DNA of 64,000 nucleotides from Dictyophora rubrovolvata (GCA_029959195.1 CP114123.1:496001-560000); one strand, 5' to 3'. Numbered from the stretch's first letter, positions 33,697 to 45,179 are shown. Notes: generated by a model from the sequence alone, not told the origin. Made by a program: numbers and translations.

Positions 33697-35453
33697 ATGT
33701 TCTGCCTATCCTTTCTTTACAGTTTTGTGACGGGACTAATTCTTATATCACCGGCACTCGCAGCACAACCTCCGTCCAAAAAATGCACCGAGTTAAAACT
33801 GCTACATCTAGAGAATGCCACTGTCCTAAATGCCACCCACGTCTCTGCCGGTTCAAACATAACGACACCCAAAGGTTCGTGTCAACAGACCGCCATCGTC
33901 TCCTCCGCGGTATGTCGTGTTCAAGTAAACGTGACGACCTCGCCTTCTTCGTCTGTACGCTTCGAAGCATGGCTTCCGGATGAGGACAAGTGGTTTGGAC
34001 GGTTCCTTGGTCTTGGAAATGGCGGTCTCGATGGATGTGGGTATTCCTTCGCTTTGTTTTTGATCAACAGTAATTTTTCTCTCTCAAACAGGCATTGATT
34101 ATGAGAATCTCGATTACGGCACAACTATGCACTTTGCAAGTGTCGGGTCTAACAACGGACACGACGGGGGAGACGCAGACGGGACACCCTTTCTCAATCA
34201 TCCAGAAGTCGTAAACGATTTTGCGTTCCGCGCTATTCACGTCGAAGCTGCTATCGGCAAACAAGTCGTCGAAGCATACTACAACGAACCTATATTCAAG
34301 TCGTATTTCTTGGGTTGTTCCACTGGAGGAAGGCAAGCTTTCCAGTCCGCCTTAAAATTCCCCGAAGACTTCGATGGATTGGTTGCGGGTAGTCCCGCCA
34401 CAGATCATAACCACTTAAATGGCGCACAGGCCCTCTGGGGCCGATTTGTCGGTGCCCCAAATTTCGATTCTTCTCCCGATTTTATTCCTGCAGAACTATG
34501 GCCTATCATTTCCCAAGAAATACTCAATCAATGTGATGGCTTGGACGGGATTGTAGATGGTATCATAAGTGATCCCGATATATGTATTTTCCGACCTGAA
34601 GCTCTTCTGTGCGATACCGAAGGCACCATCGACAACGCGAACATGTCTTCCTGTTTATCTTCATCGCAAGTCGGAACTTTAAAGAACATTTATCAGCCTA
34701 TTTACGGAAACTTTGGGCAGTTGTTATACCCGAGATACGATCCTGGAGGTGAATCAAATGGGAATTTCGTGGATATGTTCAGTGGTGAAATATTCCCAAT
34801 AGCCGTCGTAAGCCTTAACACTAACTTTAACAGAGGACCTGTTGAAAACTTATCATTTTATTTAAAAGGCCGCATTCCAAGACCTGATATTCAATAATCC
34901 CAATTTCTCCTTCAATGACTTTAACGTAATGGATGTCGAACTTGCCAATATTATCAATCCAGGAGGTATTGCGACTTTCAACGGGAATCTTTCGGCTTTT
35001 AGGGATCGTGGTGGAAAGGTTGTGACGTATCATGGAAGGCAAGACCAGGTACATAATTTGACCTAAACGCTGGTGCTCATGTTCATGAGTGATTTTCTAC
35101 AGCTTATCCCCTCAGGTAGCTCACCCCGACTATACGACCTGGTATCTGCAACACTTTCCTTGCCCAACTTGGATGACTTCTACAGACTGTTCTTAATTCC
35201 AGGCATGGAGCACTGTTCTGGTGGACCTGGAGCGTGGGCATTCGGTCAAGGCGGGATAACATCAAACGTGGTCAACACTTCGTCTCATAATATCTTGCTC
35301 GCTTTAGTGAATTGGGTCGAAGGAGATCAAGCACCGCTAGATATAGTTGGGTCTATCCCTGGATCTGGACTGAGTTCGGAAAGAACGCATTGCAGGTATC
35401 CACAAAGGAGTGTTTTCAATGGGTCGAGTTTTATTTGCGAGATGGTCAATTAA
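33697..35453 (+). CDS. Tannase/feruloyl esterase family secreted enzyme
   Basis: Starts with the signal peptide MFCLSFLYSFVTGLILISPA (cleavage near ALA-AQ). Family landmarks (PF07519): RFEAWLPDEDKWFGRFLGLG, YGTTMHFASVGSNNGHDGG, and the nucleophile motif YFLGCSTGGRQAFQSA (Ser in G-C-S-T-G-G, the Cys being the partner of the CS-D-HC disulfide). The catalytic Asp lies in HGRQDQLIP and the catalytic His in PGMEHCSGGPGAW. Introns lie near 34038-34092, in the region 34808-34870 (exact acceptor uncertain; two AGs are possible) and 35050-35100. The C-terminus is VFNGSSFICEMVN. These enzymes hydrolyse gallate or ferulate esters of tannins and arabinoxylan outside the cell. A TATA box lies 40-50 bp upstream. 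About 525 residues, normal for the family; several N-glycosylation sites. Confidence 0.88.
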
Positions 35454-35981
35454 GTACGAGTAAAACTATTATCTCCCGTGCCCGGCTTTTCAAACAGAAA
35501 CAATTTTTCCTCTCATTTCAGTTTTAAGAACATAGTCAAAGCTTGCTACTGTAGACGCGTCATGACGTGAGTCACGTGACATGTGAAATTTTCAAGACCG
35601 TGTCCAAATTATTTAGCTTAACGATGTGGTCACATTCGTCAACAGCTTGGTGGGAAGGTCATATAGCAATAAGGCAAAACGACATAAGCTATGGAAGACA
35701 AAGAAACAGCCTCTTATTAGATATCATCATTAAGGGTTGTTGTACGTTGGTTGTACGCATCTCAGCTTCCACCGCAGTGAGAAGTATATAATCTAACGTC
35801 CCTCTTCATATGGACACAAACAACTTGGAAGGAGGGAGGGTAGGCAATTCGGCTCAAGCCATTAACCGGGATGCCCATTATTCACGTCCGGGAGATGCTT
35901 ATGTGATGCGCAGGTGGGTATGGGCTAACCAGAATTTGCTCCCGCGGGCAAATCCCTTGATTGGTGCAGGGAATCAACAAG
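35454..35981. other. Intergenic region
   Basis: About 0.5 kb before HNH_2 copy 2. The last ~20 bp (ttggtgcagggaatcaacaag) are shared with the flank of copy 1. No gene seen. Confidence 0.45.
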
Positions 35982-37411
35982 ATGGCTGCCACCAATGAGA
36001 GGTCCGATTCTCTTGCCAGTCTACTGTTGTCTAGTAGCGCACTTTCCTCACTTTCTACCTTGGAATCAGCAGAGCGTGAAGCAAATGGCAGCACTCCTAC
36101 CGATATCTTGCTGCAACGAGCTCTAAGAAGGCTGGAGTCTTTCAAACAGGACCAGAATCGAATGCTTTCCCATCCTTCCAATCTGCCTAAGCCTAAATCT
36201 AAAAAGTCTGGGCATGTTGACCCCCACAAATTAGTCAAGGCAATGCTAGAATGTGCGCCGAGTGAACATGGACGAAGATATGTCGCGGCAGTGATTTCTT
36301 CCTGTGATGATACCAACACTCTGGTTGATTTGTCAAACACATGGTTACGGTATCTCTTACTTCCAAGTATGTTTGATATTATCTTTTGGTAGATCCTGAT
36401 GAATAATTCCTTTGTCTCGCCAAAGTCAAGGGTAATCGCACTCCCCTTGGTTTTCCACTGAGCGATGCCGCCTACCATCAAGAGACAGCACACAACCTTG
36501 ACCCTCATCCTAAAAATCGTGATTCAAACATGGTTACACTTGTATTTGCTTTCTTTTCCTCAAATGTTACGGGCTAATAAGTGGATAGGTTCGATTGCGA
36601 GAAGGTTATTGTTGCCTGCTCACTGAAGTTTACCTTAAGGGTGCTGCTCCGCCCAACGAGGACACCACTTCCCTGCAAGTTGCTCATATCATCAAACGTT
36701 CCATAGGTGTTTTTGACCTTAAGAGAGTGCGACCCTCTGTTTTAACCCTACAGCTGGTTCTCCTTTACTCATGATCTTCCTTGTTATAGAACAAAGGGTC
36801 TCTAGTGACGTGGGACATTTTAAAGCATTACATTGGATGGGATGCAGAGTGCACACAGCGTGTCATAGAGAAGTTGGATACTGCTGTTAATGGGATGCTT
36901 CTGGACTTCGCTTATCACGTAACATGGGACGATTTTGCCTGGACCCTTAAACCTGTCGTAAGTCATCCGCAGTATACACCTTGCATTCCAGTATCCAATA
37001 CCTAACACATTTGTGCAGTTTAAGGCCGATGGTACAGTAATTGCAGATACATATGACATTGAAGTAATATGCCCCCTCGACTTTCCTTCTGACCGAGTTC
37101 TCAAGTCAGGTGGGTTGCCCATTAACCATTGGATTATTTTCAAGGATCATGGGATGGAATCCACCATAAAAGAGCACATGCCCGAAGATGATACCAAGTT
37201 TCTTACACAGTCTCGTCCTATGCCGGACCCAGAGTTGATTGCACTTCATTGGGCACTTTGTTGGGTTCTTCACCTGAGTGGGGCGGCAGAAATCATCGAT
37301 TCCATTTTCAGAGATGCGGGAGAGGCAGGTGTGCAAGTGCCGTCTGAGAAGATTAGAACTACAGATGAGTTGGATGTGTTATTATCAAGCTTGAGTTTTG
37401 TTGGATTTTGA
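35982..37411 (+). CDS. HNH_2-domain protein, copy 2
   Basis: Same exon plan as copy 1 on the opposite strand: MAATNERSDSLASLLLSSS, KLVKAMLECAPSEHGRRYV, an exon with GNRTPLGFPLSDAAYHQE, the HNH core REGYCCLLTEVYL and LQVAHIIKRSIGVFD, then VNGMLLDFAYHVTWDDFAW, FKADGTVIADTYDIEVI and LHWALCWVLHLSGAAEI. All exons remain open. The C-terminus ends early (SSLSFVGF) because of a ~105-bp segment not present in copy 1 (37394-37498, bounded by AGTTTTG repeats). If that segment is spliced out, the end would resemble copy 1. HNH_2 proteins are predicted nucleases of unknown role in mushrooms. Confidence 0.7.
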
Positions 37412-37712
37412 GTTACTCCATGTATCTTACCTAAGCTATCGCTTAATACTACTCACCTTTTCTGTGTCCGCTACTGCGTCGAGCCTGGGATTCTAACAAG
37501 TTTTGTATCCCCTTGAAACTTGAAGGGTGTTTTTCAAGTGCCTTTATTGATGTTATTACCTTGAAAGTTCATGTTAATTAATCATATCTTAAAATTACTG
37601 TTTTTGCCTTTTTCTTTTTGTGAAATGGCAAAGCATTATTTATGTTTTGTTGTAAGTGAGCTTGATTTTAGTGTGGCTTTTATACATATCATGCATGCAC
37701 TGTGGAAAAGAC
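37412..37712. other. 3' flank of HNH_2 copy 2
   Basis: Homologous to the 3' flank of copy 1 (20820-21060, opposite strand) apart from two indels: the 86-bp fold-back present only beside copy 1 and the ~105-bp segment present only here. So the duplicated unit reaches at least 250 bp beyond the stop codon. Confidence 0.6.
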
Positions 37713-38002
37713 TGCCACTGAACACTACTGACATTCAGTGGTGCATCAGTGGTATTTCCGCCGTTTCCTGTCGCAACTAGTGGTTATGGTTAGATAGAAC
37801 TTGTTATTTAGTGCTTGAAATATAGAGCCTTATATACAAAATTATAAAGATTAAAAGGTGAAAACTAACCACCGGGATTTATAATATTTTTACTAAGACT
37901 TAACTAATGCATCATCGGCGACGATGCAATATTAATTTGACTGTTAGCCAGTGACTCTGATACCAACATTTCCATGGTCAAAACCACTGATGTTCAGTGG
38001 CA
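37713..38002. mobile_element. 290-bp MITE with perfect 12-bp TIRs
   Basis: Begins TGCCACTGAACA and ends with its exact complement TGTTCAGTGGCA. Subterminal CAGTGG/CCACTG copies lie next to both ends, giving additional fold-back potential. It is A+T-rich inside and non-coding. The right neighbour is an LTR fragment starting two bases later, so the target duplication cannot be checked on that side. Confidence 0.6.
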
Positions 38003-38003
38003 T

Positions 38004-38513
38004 TGTTAAGTACCGATACTCGGGTATCAATGACACTTGTATAGATGTTAATAATTGTATCTAAGAACAATATAAATGTCTTCGGGGCATAGAGCGCAAC
38101 CTCAACCTGAGTGGGTTGTGTCATGACAGTCCTCTTAAGGATTAGCTCTACTAGTCCTCACGATTGTCGGGACCTTCGAGTCTTCTTTGGATGTACCCGA
38201 GATGAAGCTCTAGAAAGTCTAGGATAATCTGGAAGAAGAGATCGTTGATGAGGAAACAGAAAAAGAGGAGGTTAAAGAAGTAATGAATCCAATGCTGGAA
38301 CGGCATTGTTTCAGGAAGCAGTTTAAATGAGGAATGTTTTGCAATGGTGGAATTGTATGAAGGTAAGAAGACTCTATTGAGATATCAAACTAGGTTTGAT
38401 ATTAAGTCTAAAGAAGAGTCTAGCTACAATGTATAGAAGGGTTTATATACATGTACACTAGAAGTTTGAATCTCAGTTTGAAACAGATAACGAATATAAG
38501 AACATATACAAGT
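38004..38513 (+). mobile_element. LTR family L, fragment (L1)
   Basis: Starts TGTTAAGTACCGAT and aligns along about 510 bp with the complete solo LTR at 51252-52114. The 3' part is missing where an F-type LTR begins. A fossil; the autonomous element is not in the window. Confidence 0.7.
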
Positions 38514-38693
38514 TGTTAGGGCAACTCAGGGCATACACCTAGAGGAGGGAAAACCTAAGATCTATTCATGGGAAATGACTAATGACTCACCTAGAGGAGG
38601 GAAAACCTAAGAGAAAAAGCTTAGGGATCCTCCTCTAGGGAAAACAACTATATACCTACGAGTACAGGTGCTCGGTTGATCCCTGTCAGGGCT
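38514..38693 (-). mobile_element. LTR subfamily F, fragment (F1)
   Basis: Reverse-complement match to F2 (40433-40795) and F3 (57807-58109). Here only the part carrying the direct and inverted hairpin arms remains, cut off by E1. Confidence 0.65.
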
Positions 38694-39089
38694 ACTCTCT
38701 CAGACTAGAGGGAGGGGATCCTAAGCAAGATATATTCTAGGAATAATACTAACTCACCTAGAGGGAGGGGATCCTAAGAGAACAAACTTAGGGATCCCTC
38801 CTCTAGGGCTACTAACTATATACTATGAAAAACGGCAAAGGCCACACGCAGCCTTTGGTTCATGGACTGGGTATGAATACGCACTGGTCCTGGACTTTTA
38901 GCCGGGGCCTAGGCCATGGCTCTGATGAGAACGGGCGCTGAGCGCCCGTTGGAGGAAAAATGGGAATACGGAAGGAGAGGGAAATGCAAGAGATGGGATA
39001 GAATATGAGAAATATGGAAATAAATAAAATAGACCAGAACCAAAGATAAATGTAGAAAAATAAGGGGATGGCACTAGCGTACCCTGACA
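38694..39089 (+). mobile_element. Solo LTR family E (E1)
   Basis: About 396 bp, TGTCAGGG at the start and CCCTGACA at the end. Carries two direct arms and one inverted arm of a hairpin (38705-38725, 38757-38778, 38787-38808). It closely matches E3, E4 and E5. Confidence 0.75.
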
Positions 39090-39622
39090 GCGCCAGTCCC
39101 GGACTTTTAGCCAGGGCCTAGGCCATGGCGCTGATGGGAATGGGTGCTCAGCACCCGTTGAAGGGAAAAATAGGAATACGGAAGGAGAGGGGAAAGCAAG
39201 AGATGGGATGAAATATGAGAAATATGGAAATGAATAAAATAGACCAGAACCGATGATGCGCGAGGGCAGGAGCTAAGCAGAGAGCTTCAGGGAATCAGTG
39301 AATATGTGTCTCACTCAAAACAAAGGGGGAGCCAAAGCTGATCTTATTCTAGTGTAAAAAGAATCTTTATATACATTTTTGATTATAAGTCTATAATGCA
39401 AATTTGGAGTTTAGTATTTGAAAGATGGGAGGGATTTGTGGGGTCATGGGAAAGCTGTGTCAGCACTTTGAAATGGAGACAGAAATGTGGTGAAAATAAA
39501 GAGTTTCTAAATTATAATAAAAACAAACTCATCGTAGGGTTCTCCTTGTAAGCTGTCATAATCCTCAACACCGAAGATAAACAGAGGAAAAGAAGGGGAT
39601 GATGCTAGTGTACCCTGACAGA
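39090..39622 (+). mobile_element. Family E copy E2, 5'-truncated and interrupted
   Basis: The 3' two-thirds of a family E LTR, split by the H-like solo LTR at 39254-39570, ending CCCTGACA at 39621. Right after it a second E-type terminus (ATGACGCTAG, then after H1 CTAGCATACCCTGACA) shows that E ends are locally duplicated. Confidence 0.6.
39254..39570 (+). mobile_element. Solo LTR, H-related (H0)
   Basis: 317 bp, TGATGCGCG..CCTCAACA, with the 4-bp target duplication CCGA at 39250-39253 and 39571-39574. A TATA-like CTTTATATAC lies near 39360. The ends match family H, the middle is shorter and different. Confidence 0.7.
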
Positions 39623-39631
39623 TGACGCTAG

Positions 39632-40344
39632 TGATATGCGCCGCTCAGGAGTACGCAGAGAAAGAGGGAACCGGTGTCAACGTGTGTCGGATAGAGATGT
39701 GTAAAATAAAATGAGATAGTATAAGTAAAATAAAGATTTTGAGGAATAAAGGATAGAAGTAATTCGACACAGCGAACAATGAGATCGTTCTTTGCAGCGA
39801 GTGAATATAACTAGAGGGGGAATAATACCATAATATTTCGTATCTAAACTACTAGTTTTTATAGACATTTTCCTTGCATAAGCCCCAATAAACGGAGCTT
39901 TGATATCTATAATGAGAAAAGAAAACAAGAAAAAAAACTTGGAAGAGAATGGAAGGAGAGAAAAGCGTTGTGAAACAGAAAAGTTTAAAGGCGAAAAAGA
40001 TTGTACTCAATGTCGATCGCGATTGGAATGAACACTGAGAAGGGTTTTGAAAAAAAAGAAAAAAAACGAACACGAGTGCCAGAAACAAAGGTTTTTTATA
40101 ACCAATTAGGCTACTATTTTTTTTACTCGGGCGTTGAGTCATATGAGTGGTTAATAAAATCATGAACACGGGGACTGAGCATATACGGGGCTATAATCTT
40201 GCGATGCCAAGTTTGTTCTAGCTTGGCCTACACCACGACGAGCAGTGCCGTCACTTCTGGTTTCTAGGTGCTGGTCTAAACGCGTCATCGAAATTAGCCG
40301 TCGAATTCGTGCCATCTCCGTGTAACTCGTTCCGGCCCTCAACA
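39632..40344 (+). mobile_element. Solo LTR family H (H1)
   Basis: 713 bp, TGATATGCG..CCTCAACA, with the 4-bp duplication CTAG at 39628-39631 and 40345-40348. Nearly identical to H2 (46907-47621), most differences being at CpG sites that survive here. Confidence 0.8.
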
Positions 40345-40432
40345 CTAGCATACCCTGACAGGTTACCTGTTAAACATGAGGCATCAGATAGAAATGAACA
40401 GAAACAAAGGAAAACATAGCTATATGAACATG

Positions 40433-40795
40433 TATCATGGTATGCTAGCAACACTTTCTGTTTTCCTGTTTTCCTGTATTCACGCTCTCTCTGTGTTTAT
40501 TCCATCCTTTCTTACTTTCTTATATTTCTGTCTATTTCTCATTTTCAACTTGTTCTCTCAAATTTGGTCTTCTGCCGAATTCTTGTTCTCACTCATTTTC
40601 ATTCATTATCACTGTAGATCCCATGGGGATCAACTGAGCACCTGTACTCATAGATATATAGTTGTTTTCCCTAGAGGAGGATCCCTAAGCTTTTTCTCTT
40701 AGGTTTTCCCTCCTCTAGATGAGTAGCTAGTCATTTCCCATGAATAGATCTTAGGTTTTCCCTCCTCTAGGTGTGTGCCCTGAGTCACCCTAACA
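40433..40795 (-). mobile_element. Solo LTR subfamily F (F2)
   Basis: About 363 bp with the 5-bp duplication ACATG at 40428-40432 and 40796-40800. The ends resemble family E (TATCATGGTATGC.. / ..CACCCTAACA). Contains the same two-direct-plus-one-inverted arm plan as E but with a different arm sequence. Confidence 0.7.
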
Positions 40796-40800
40796 ACATG

Positions 40801-41016
40801 TGAATCAATCTAAATATAGGATCAAGGGTTAGACAAAGTCTAACTTGTCAAATCAAGGTTCATTCAGGTTTGGGTTACATTCATTGGTATGTTCATCAAA
40901 TGTATAGCTGTATTGTTAGTTATAAGGATAGTAGTTGTAAACATTCGTTGATAACTTCACTGATCAGGTCACAATATTGGATTGTGACAGTACTCCCTCC
41001 TTAAGATTGAGCCTTC
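40801..41016. other. Unclassified repeat-island DNA
   Basis: A+T-rich spacer between F2 and E3; no feature seen. Confidence 0.3.
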
Positions 41017-41424
41017 TGTCAAAGCTACTCACTCAGACTAGAGGGAGAGGATCCTAAGTAAAATATATTTTGGGAAAAATACTAACTCACCTAGAGGGAG
41101 GGGATCCTAAGAGAACAAACTTAGGGATCCCTCCTCTAGGGCTACTAACTATATACTATGAAAAATGGCGAAGGTCGTAGGCAGCCCTCGGTTCATGGAC
41201 TGAGTGTGGATATGTGCCAGTCCCAGACTTTTAGCCAGGGCCTAGGCCATGGCTCTGATGGGAACAGACACTCAGCGCCCATTGAAGGGAAGAATGAGAA
41301 TATGGAAAGAAAGGGGAAAAGCAAGAGATGGGATAAAATACAAGAAATATGGAAATGAATAAAATAGACAAGAACTGAAGATAAACAGAAGGAAAGAAGG
41401 GGATGGCGCTAGCATACCCTGACA
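41017..41424 (+). mobile_element. Solo LTR family E (E3)
   Basis: About 408 bp, close to E1 and E4, ending CCCTGACA. No matching target duplication, so one flank may have been exchanged or lost. Immediately followed by the hairpin at 41425-41445. Confidence 0.7.
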
Positions 41425-41445
41425 GGTGGCATCTGTGATGCCACC
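41425..41445. repeat. Perfect 9-bp stem / 3-nt loop inverted repeat (J1)
   Basis: GGTGGCATC-TGT-GATGCCACC. The homologous place in J2 (46508-46528) has GGCAGCGTC-TGC-GACGCTGCC: three base pairs changed, all on both sides, so pairing is preserved. Confidence 0.75.
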
Positions 41446-42381
41446 CATGGTGAAGTGAGAGATTAAGAAGAAGAGAAGGTGTTTCAAAGAAGCTTGGTAT
41501 AATAAGTAACAAGGCGAAACTTCTATTGATATCAGAATGGAAAAGTAGATATATTAAATTGATCCTTTTATAGAAATGAAATGTGATGACAAATATGAAA
41601 AAGGATGATGTGGATAAGTTTGGAAACAGTAACTTCAGGGAGTTGCCCAATAGGGAATAAGCAGGGTTTCAGGAAGTTAAGTGAGATTACATACACACTA
41701 AGTGGTATAACGATCCAAAGATAAAAGCTAAATGTTGTAGCTAAATATATGATCGGAAAACTACGAAGATATTTAATTGAGGTCATCTAGTCTCTGGAGC
41801 AGTGTAAGACTCTGAAAATAAAAGTGATGTGCAGGCTAGATATAATTGGAATTACAAAGATATTTGATTATTGAGATTGTCTAGTCTCTGTGGAGCAGGT
41901 TCTGGTGCTGAATTTGATAAGAAAGTGGGGGATAATGGGAGTGTGATAAAGAATGTGTGTCGGTGTTGAATCAATAACAACAATAGCAAATACAACATCA
42001 ACAAAAGCTTGACTTAGGTGTGTGTGTAAAGGAGTGAACAAGAGCGTTGTAATAGATTGAGTTCGTTGGTGAAGACAACAATAGTAGGAGTGCAGATAAA
42101 TAGAGTTCTTGAATTTGATAAGGATGACAAAACCAAGTAGTTAAACTGAAAAAGGTTAGTTAAGACTTCAACGACAAAATGAATCGTTGAGTTTATACTC
42201 TGAGGCCTCACTCAGAGTTAATCCAAAGGTAAAGATATGAGCATAGAATTAGACTAGAGATGAAACACTGGCTTGACTTGACTTGAACTTGACTTAGACT
42301 GAACTGAACTGAACTTGTGAGACAACCGTCCGGTAGATTGCTGCTGTTACAAGTATTTACATGCAGTATTTATACCATTCA
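41434..42381. mobile_element. Direct repeat J, copy 1 (probable LTR)
   Basis: About 0.95 kb, aligned with J2 (46517-46876 plus 55893-56310) in the same orientation. Possible ends TG..CA (TGTGATGCC..CCATTCA). Position on either side of segment K suggests an LTR pair, but the orientation of the ORFs in K (minus) leaves the direction open. Confidence 0.5.
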
Positions 42382-42766
42382 AGAAACATAGCATAGGTGA
42401 GATGATCACTCATCATTCACCAAGATAACAAATAAAAACAAAACACATAACAAAAGAACAAAAAGAAAAAGGAGCATCATGAGAATTCGATGGAGATATA
42501 ATTACACAAGAATGAAATCACATATATCATCGGAAAGAATAGGAGAAATATGATGATGGGAAGGGGGAACAAAAGGAGAACAAAAGAAAAACAAAAAAAT
42601 CAAGAGGAAACGACAGCATCAAATACTTGAGCGTAGCTTTACCAAAATCAATATCTAGCACTTCCTGTGCTGCCTCTTCACCTGAAATCACATTATTGCT
42701 TTCCTATTCTTCTGACTGATCTGGTTCTTGTCGATGAGATCAGCTTTTCCGTGGCTGTGGAGCAAC

Positions 42767-43172
42767 TGTCAGGGCTACTCACTCAGACTAGAGGGAGGGG
42801 ATCCTAAGCAAATATATTTTGGGAAAGATACTAACTCACCTAGAGGGAGGGGATCCTAAGAAAACAAACTTAGGGATCCTTCCTCTAGGGCTACTAACTA
42901 TATATTATGAAAAACGGCGAAGGTCATACGTGGCCTTCAGTTCATGGACTGGGTGCAGATACGCACCGGTCCCAGACTTTTAGCTGGGGCCTAGGCCACG
43001 GCTCTGATGAGAATGGGCGCTCAGCACCCGTTGAAGGGAAAATGGGAAATACGGAAGGAGAGGGAAATGCAAGAGATAGAATAGAATACGAGAAATATGG
43101 AAATAAATAAAATAGACCAGAACCAAAGATAAATGTAGGAAAATAAGGGGACGACGCTAGCGTACCCTGACA
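42767..43172 (+). mobile_element. Solo LTR family E (E4)
   Basis: 406 bp, TGTCAGGG..CCCTGACA, with a clean 5-bp duplication GCAAC at 42762-42766 and 43173-43177. Inserted in segment K. Confidence 0.85.
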
Positions 43173-44066
43173 GCAACAATAATGGGTATAGCTGTGTGTA
43201 AGAGCCTCAGATCTCGAACCTGATGGGACTGAATGTCAGCATAAGATGAGAGAACTTGGGAACCTTCAGAATAATCAGGGGGAGAAGGAATAGTGGAAAT
43301 AGGAATATCAATGAATAGAAATTGAGTATGACCGTGAAATAGATGATGAAAAACCAGTCTCCAAACTGACTGTGAGGGATTTGTTTTAGATTTAGAATGG
43401 GCTTAGTTCCTAATAAAATATAATGGAGTTTTGTTTAGGGATTGTTCAGCAACTAAAAAAGTCCTGTTATTGAAGGTGAGACTCTTGAAGGAAGATTTGA
43501 ACTTAAGAATTAAGTTCAAATTAGTAGAGATAGATAGGGACTTATTACTAAGTCCTTGAGAATAGAGAAAGATAAGAGGAAAAAAGACCAATTTGATTGG
43601 TAAGCACTTTGGTGCACAACAGTAGTTACAAGATAGATTGATTACAAGAGAAATGAGCCCCTATTTATACACCTTGAGCAAGTACAAATAGCTCCAAACA
43701 TTAGTAAGAGAAACATCATGTGAAAGATAAGAAATTACTTAAAAAGGAAGTGAATGAATAATAGTGGATCAGGGAAAATTATAGTGAGACAGGGAAGTGG
43801 AGAGAGATGATAAGAAAATAAAGGGGTTCCTGGAACTAAGTCATCTGACTGTTCCTGAAAGATAAGATACATTACAAATAAAGGATTATTAAAGCAAGCA
43901 GGAACTAAAAAAAGAATAAAGAAAATACTTGTTTTTGGGTAGATAAGGGAGGAAATCATGAAATACATGACACTGACTCCTCTTGACAATTGGTTAAAAA
44001 GATCTCGATGAACTCATATAATTTGCACATGATATTGATGTTGGTACATTCATACAGAGTTAGAGC

Positions 44067-44267
44067 TCATGGATATCCTAGCTCCAGATCGTCATAGGGT
44101 AGAGTTAGTTCAATAATAGAGAAAAGATTGATTGGAAGCATAGTAGTGGGATCGACATCAATCTTGGAGGCGAAGGAATTGTATACATGAAGTTGGGAAT
44201 TGACATTTGGATTGGGACCAATTCTAAGAGAAGAATGAAACGTAAAAGGGAAGAAGGGGAGTTGCAA
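44067..44267 (-). CDS. Segment K open frame, DPxTxLP motif
   Basis: A short open frame containing QLHVYNSFASKIDVDPTTML and ending LELGYP. The block parallels the pieces TTLFTYYSPTPILELDPMTL (45682-46341) and TTLYIYTSQYASLSIDPETY (57071-57448). No known family. Probably a fossil piece of an element-borne gene. Confidence 0.35.
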   Translation of the reverse strand: MQLPFFPFTFHSSLRIGPNPNVNSQLHVYNSFASKIDVDPTTMLPINLFSIIELTLPYDDLELGYP

Positions 44268-44740
44268 ATATGGAACAGAAAGAATGTAAGTGTTGTTGGA
44301 TATTGTAATGAAAACTTTTTCTGAGCACTATCAGGATTTTTCCCAAAAGAATAATAAGAGATTATAATCTTGATTAATAAGCGCTTTCCTAATTTTCCTC
44401 TATCCTTCTTCTTTGCCTCAGTTCAGTAGCTTCAAGAAGTTCCATGGGACAAATACGAGCATGATGTAGGCAGGGTATGACAGGTCTAGGAGCATTATAA
44501 GGTGGCAGTGGAGTGTCTGGATGATGAGAGGGTGGCTCTGGGATGACATCCAAGAGTATGTCCAAAGAAAACATAATTGTTGTATAGAGCTGCTCAATAG
44601 AAGATGAATCGCCAAATCAGAATTCCAGGACGATAAGTCAAAAGATATCCGATCAGAGTATAAGAAGCATGCATGATAGGAATATCAATACTTTCATCTA
44701 TTTTGAGTACTTTGGGTAATCTCAGATCATTGTAGAAATA

Positions 44741-45043
44741 TTAGCATTCTGGTTTTGGAAGACAAGGCCATGGATCACCTTCTTCTAGTTCTATTGCAGT
44801 GCCTTGTAATTCATATTTGCGTATTGTCGTCAGGAAGTCTTCATGTCGTCTATATGGAGGAGGTGAATTAAAGTCAGGATAATAAGGAGTGGGAATAGTG
44901 ATGAGATTGTGATGCCCAATTGGTCCATGGAAATAGGCAGACATAATAAGAAAGGGAGAGGAGGGATGATGAAAGTAGGAATTAGAGCTCCGAATCGGGA
45001 AGAAACTAGAGAATGAAATAAAAGAAAATATATCTATATTCAT
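44741..45043 (-). CDS. Segment K open frame, unknown
   Basis: Open frame with MSAYFHGPIGHHNLITIPTP, PDFNSPPPYRRHEDFLTTIR and WPCLPKPEC. Coding-like composition (Pro, Tyr, charged residues). No family recognised. Neighbouring frames in K share its strand. Confidence 0.35.
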   Translation of the reverse strand: MNIDIFSFISFSSFFPIRSSNSYFHHPSSPFLIMSAYFHGPIGHHNLITIPTPYYPDFNSPPPYRRHEDFLTTIRKYELQGTAIELEEGDPWPCLPKPEC

Positions 45044-45179
45044 TTTATTTGTTCTTTATTATACTTCAAAACTGTTTAAGCTTGTTCTAGGAAACTAGAA
45101 CAGACTCATCGAAGTGTGTGAAGGGTTTGTTGATATTGGGGAGGTCATATGGTTAGATTGAATGAAGTTGGGGAATGAG

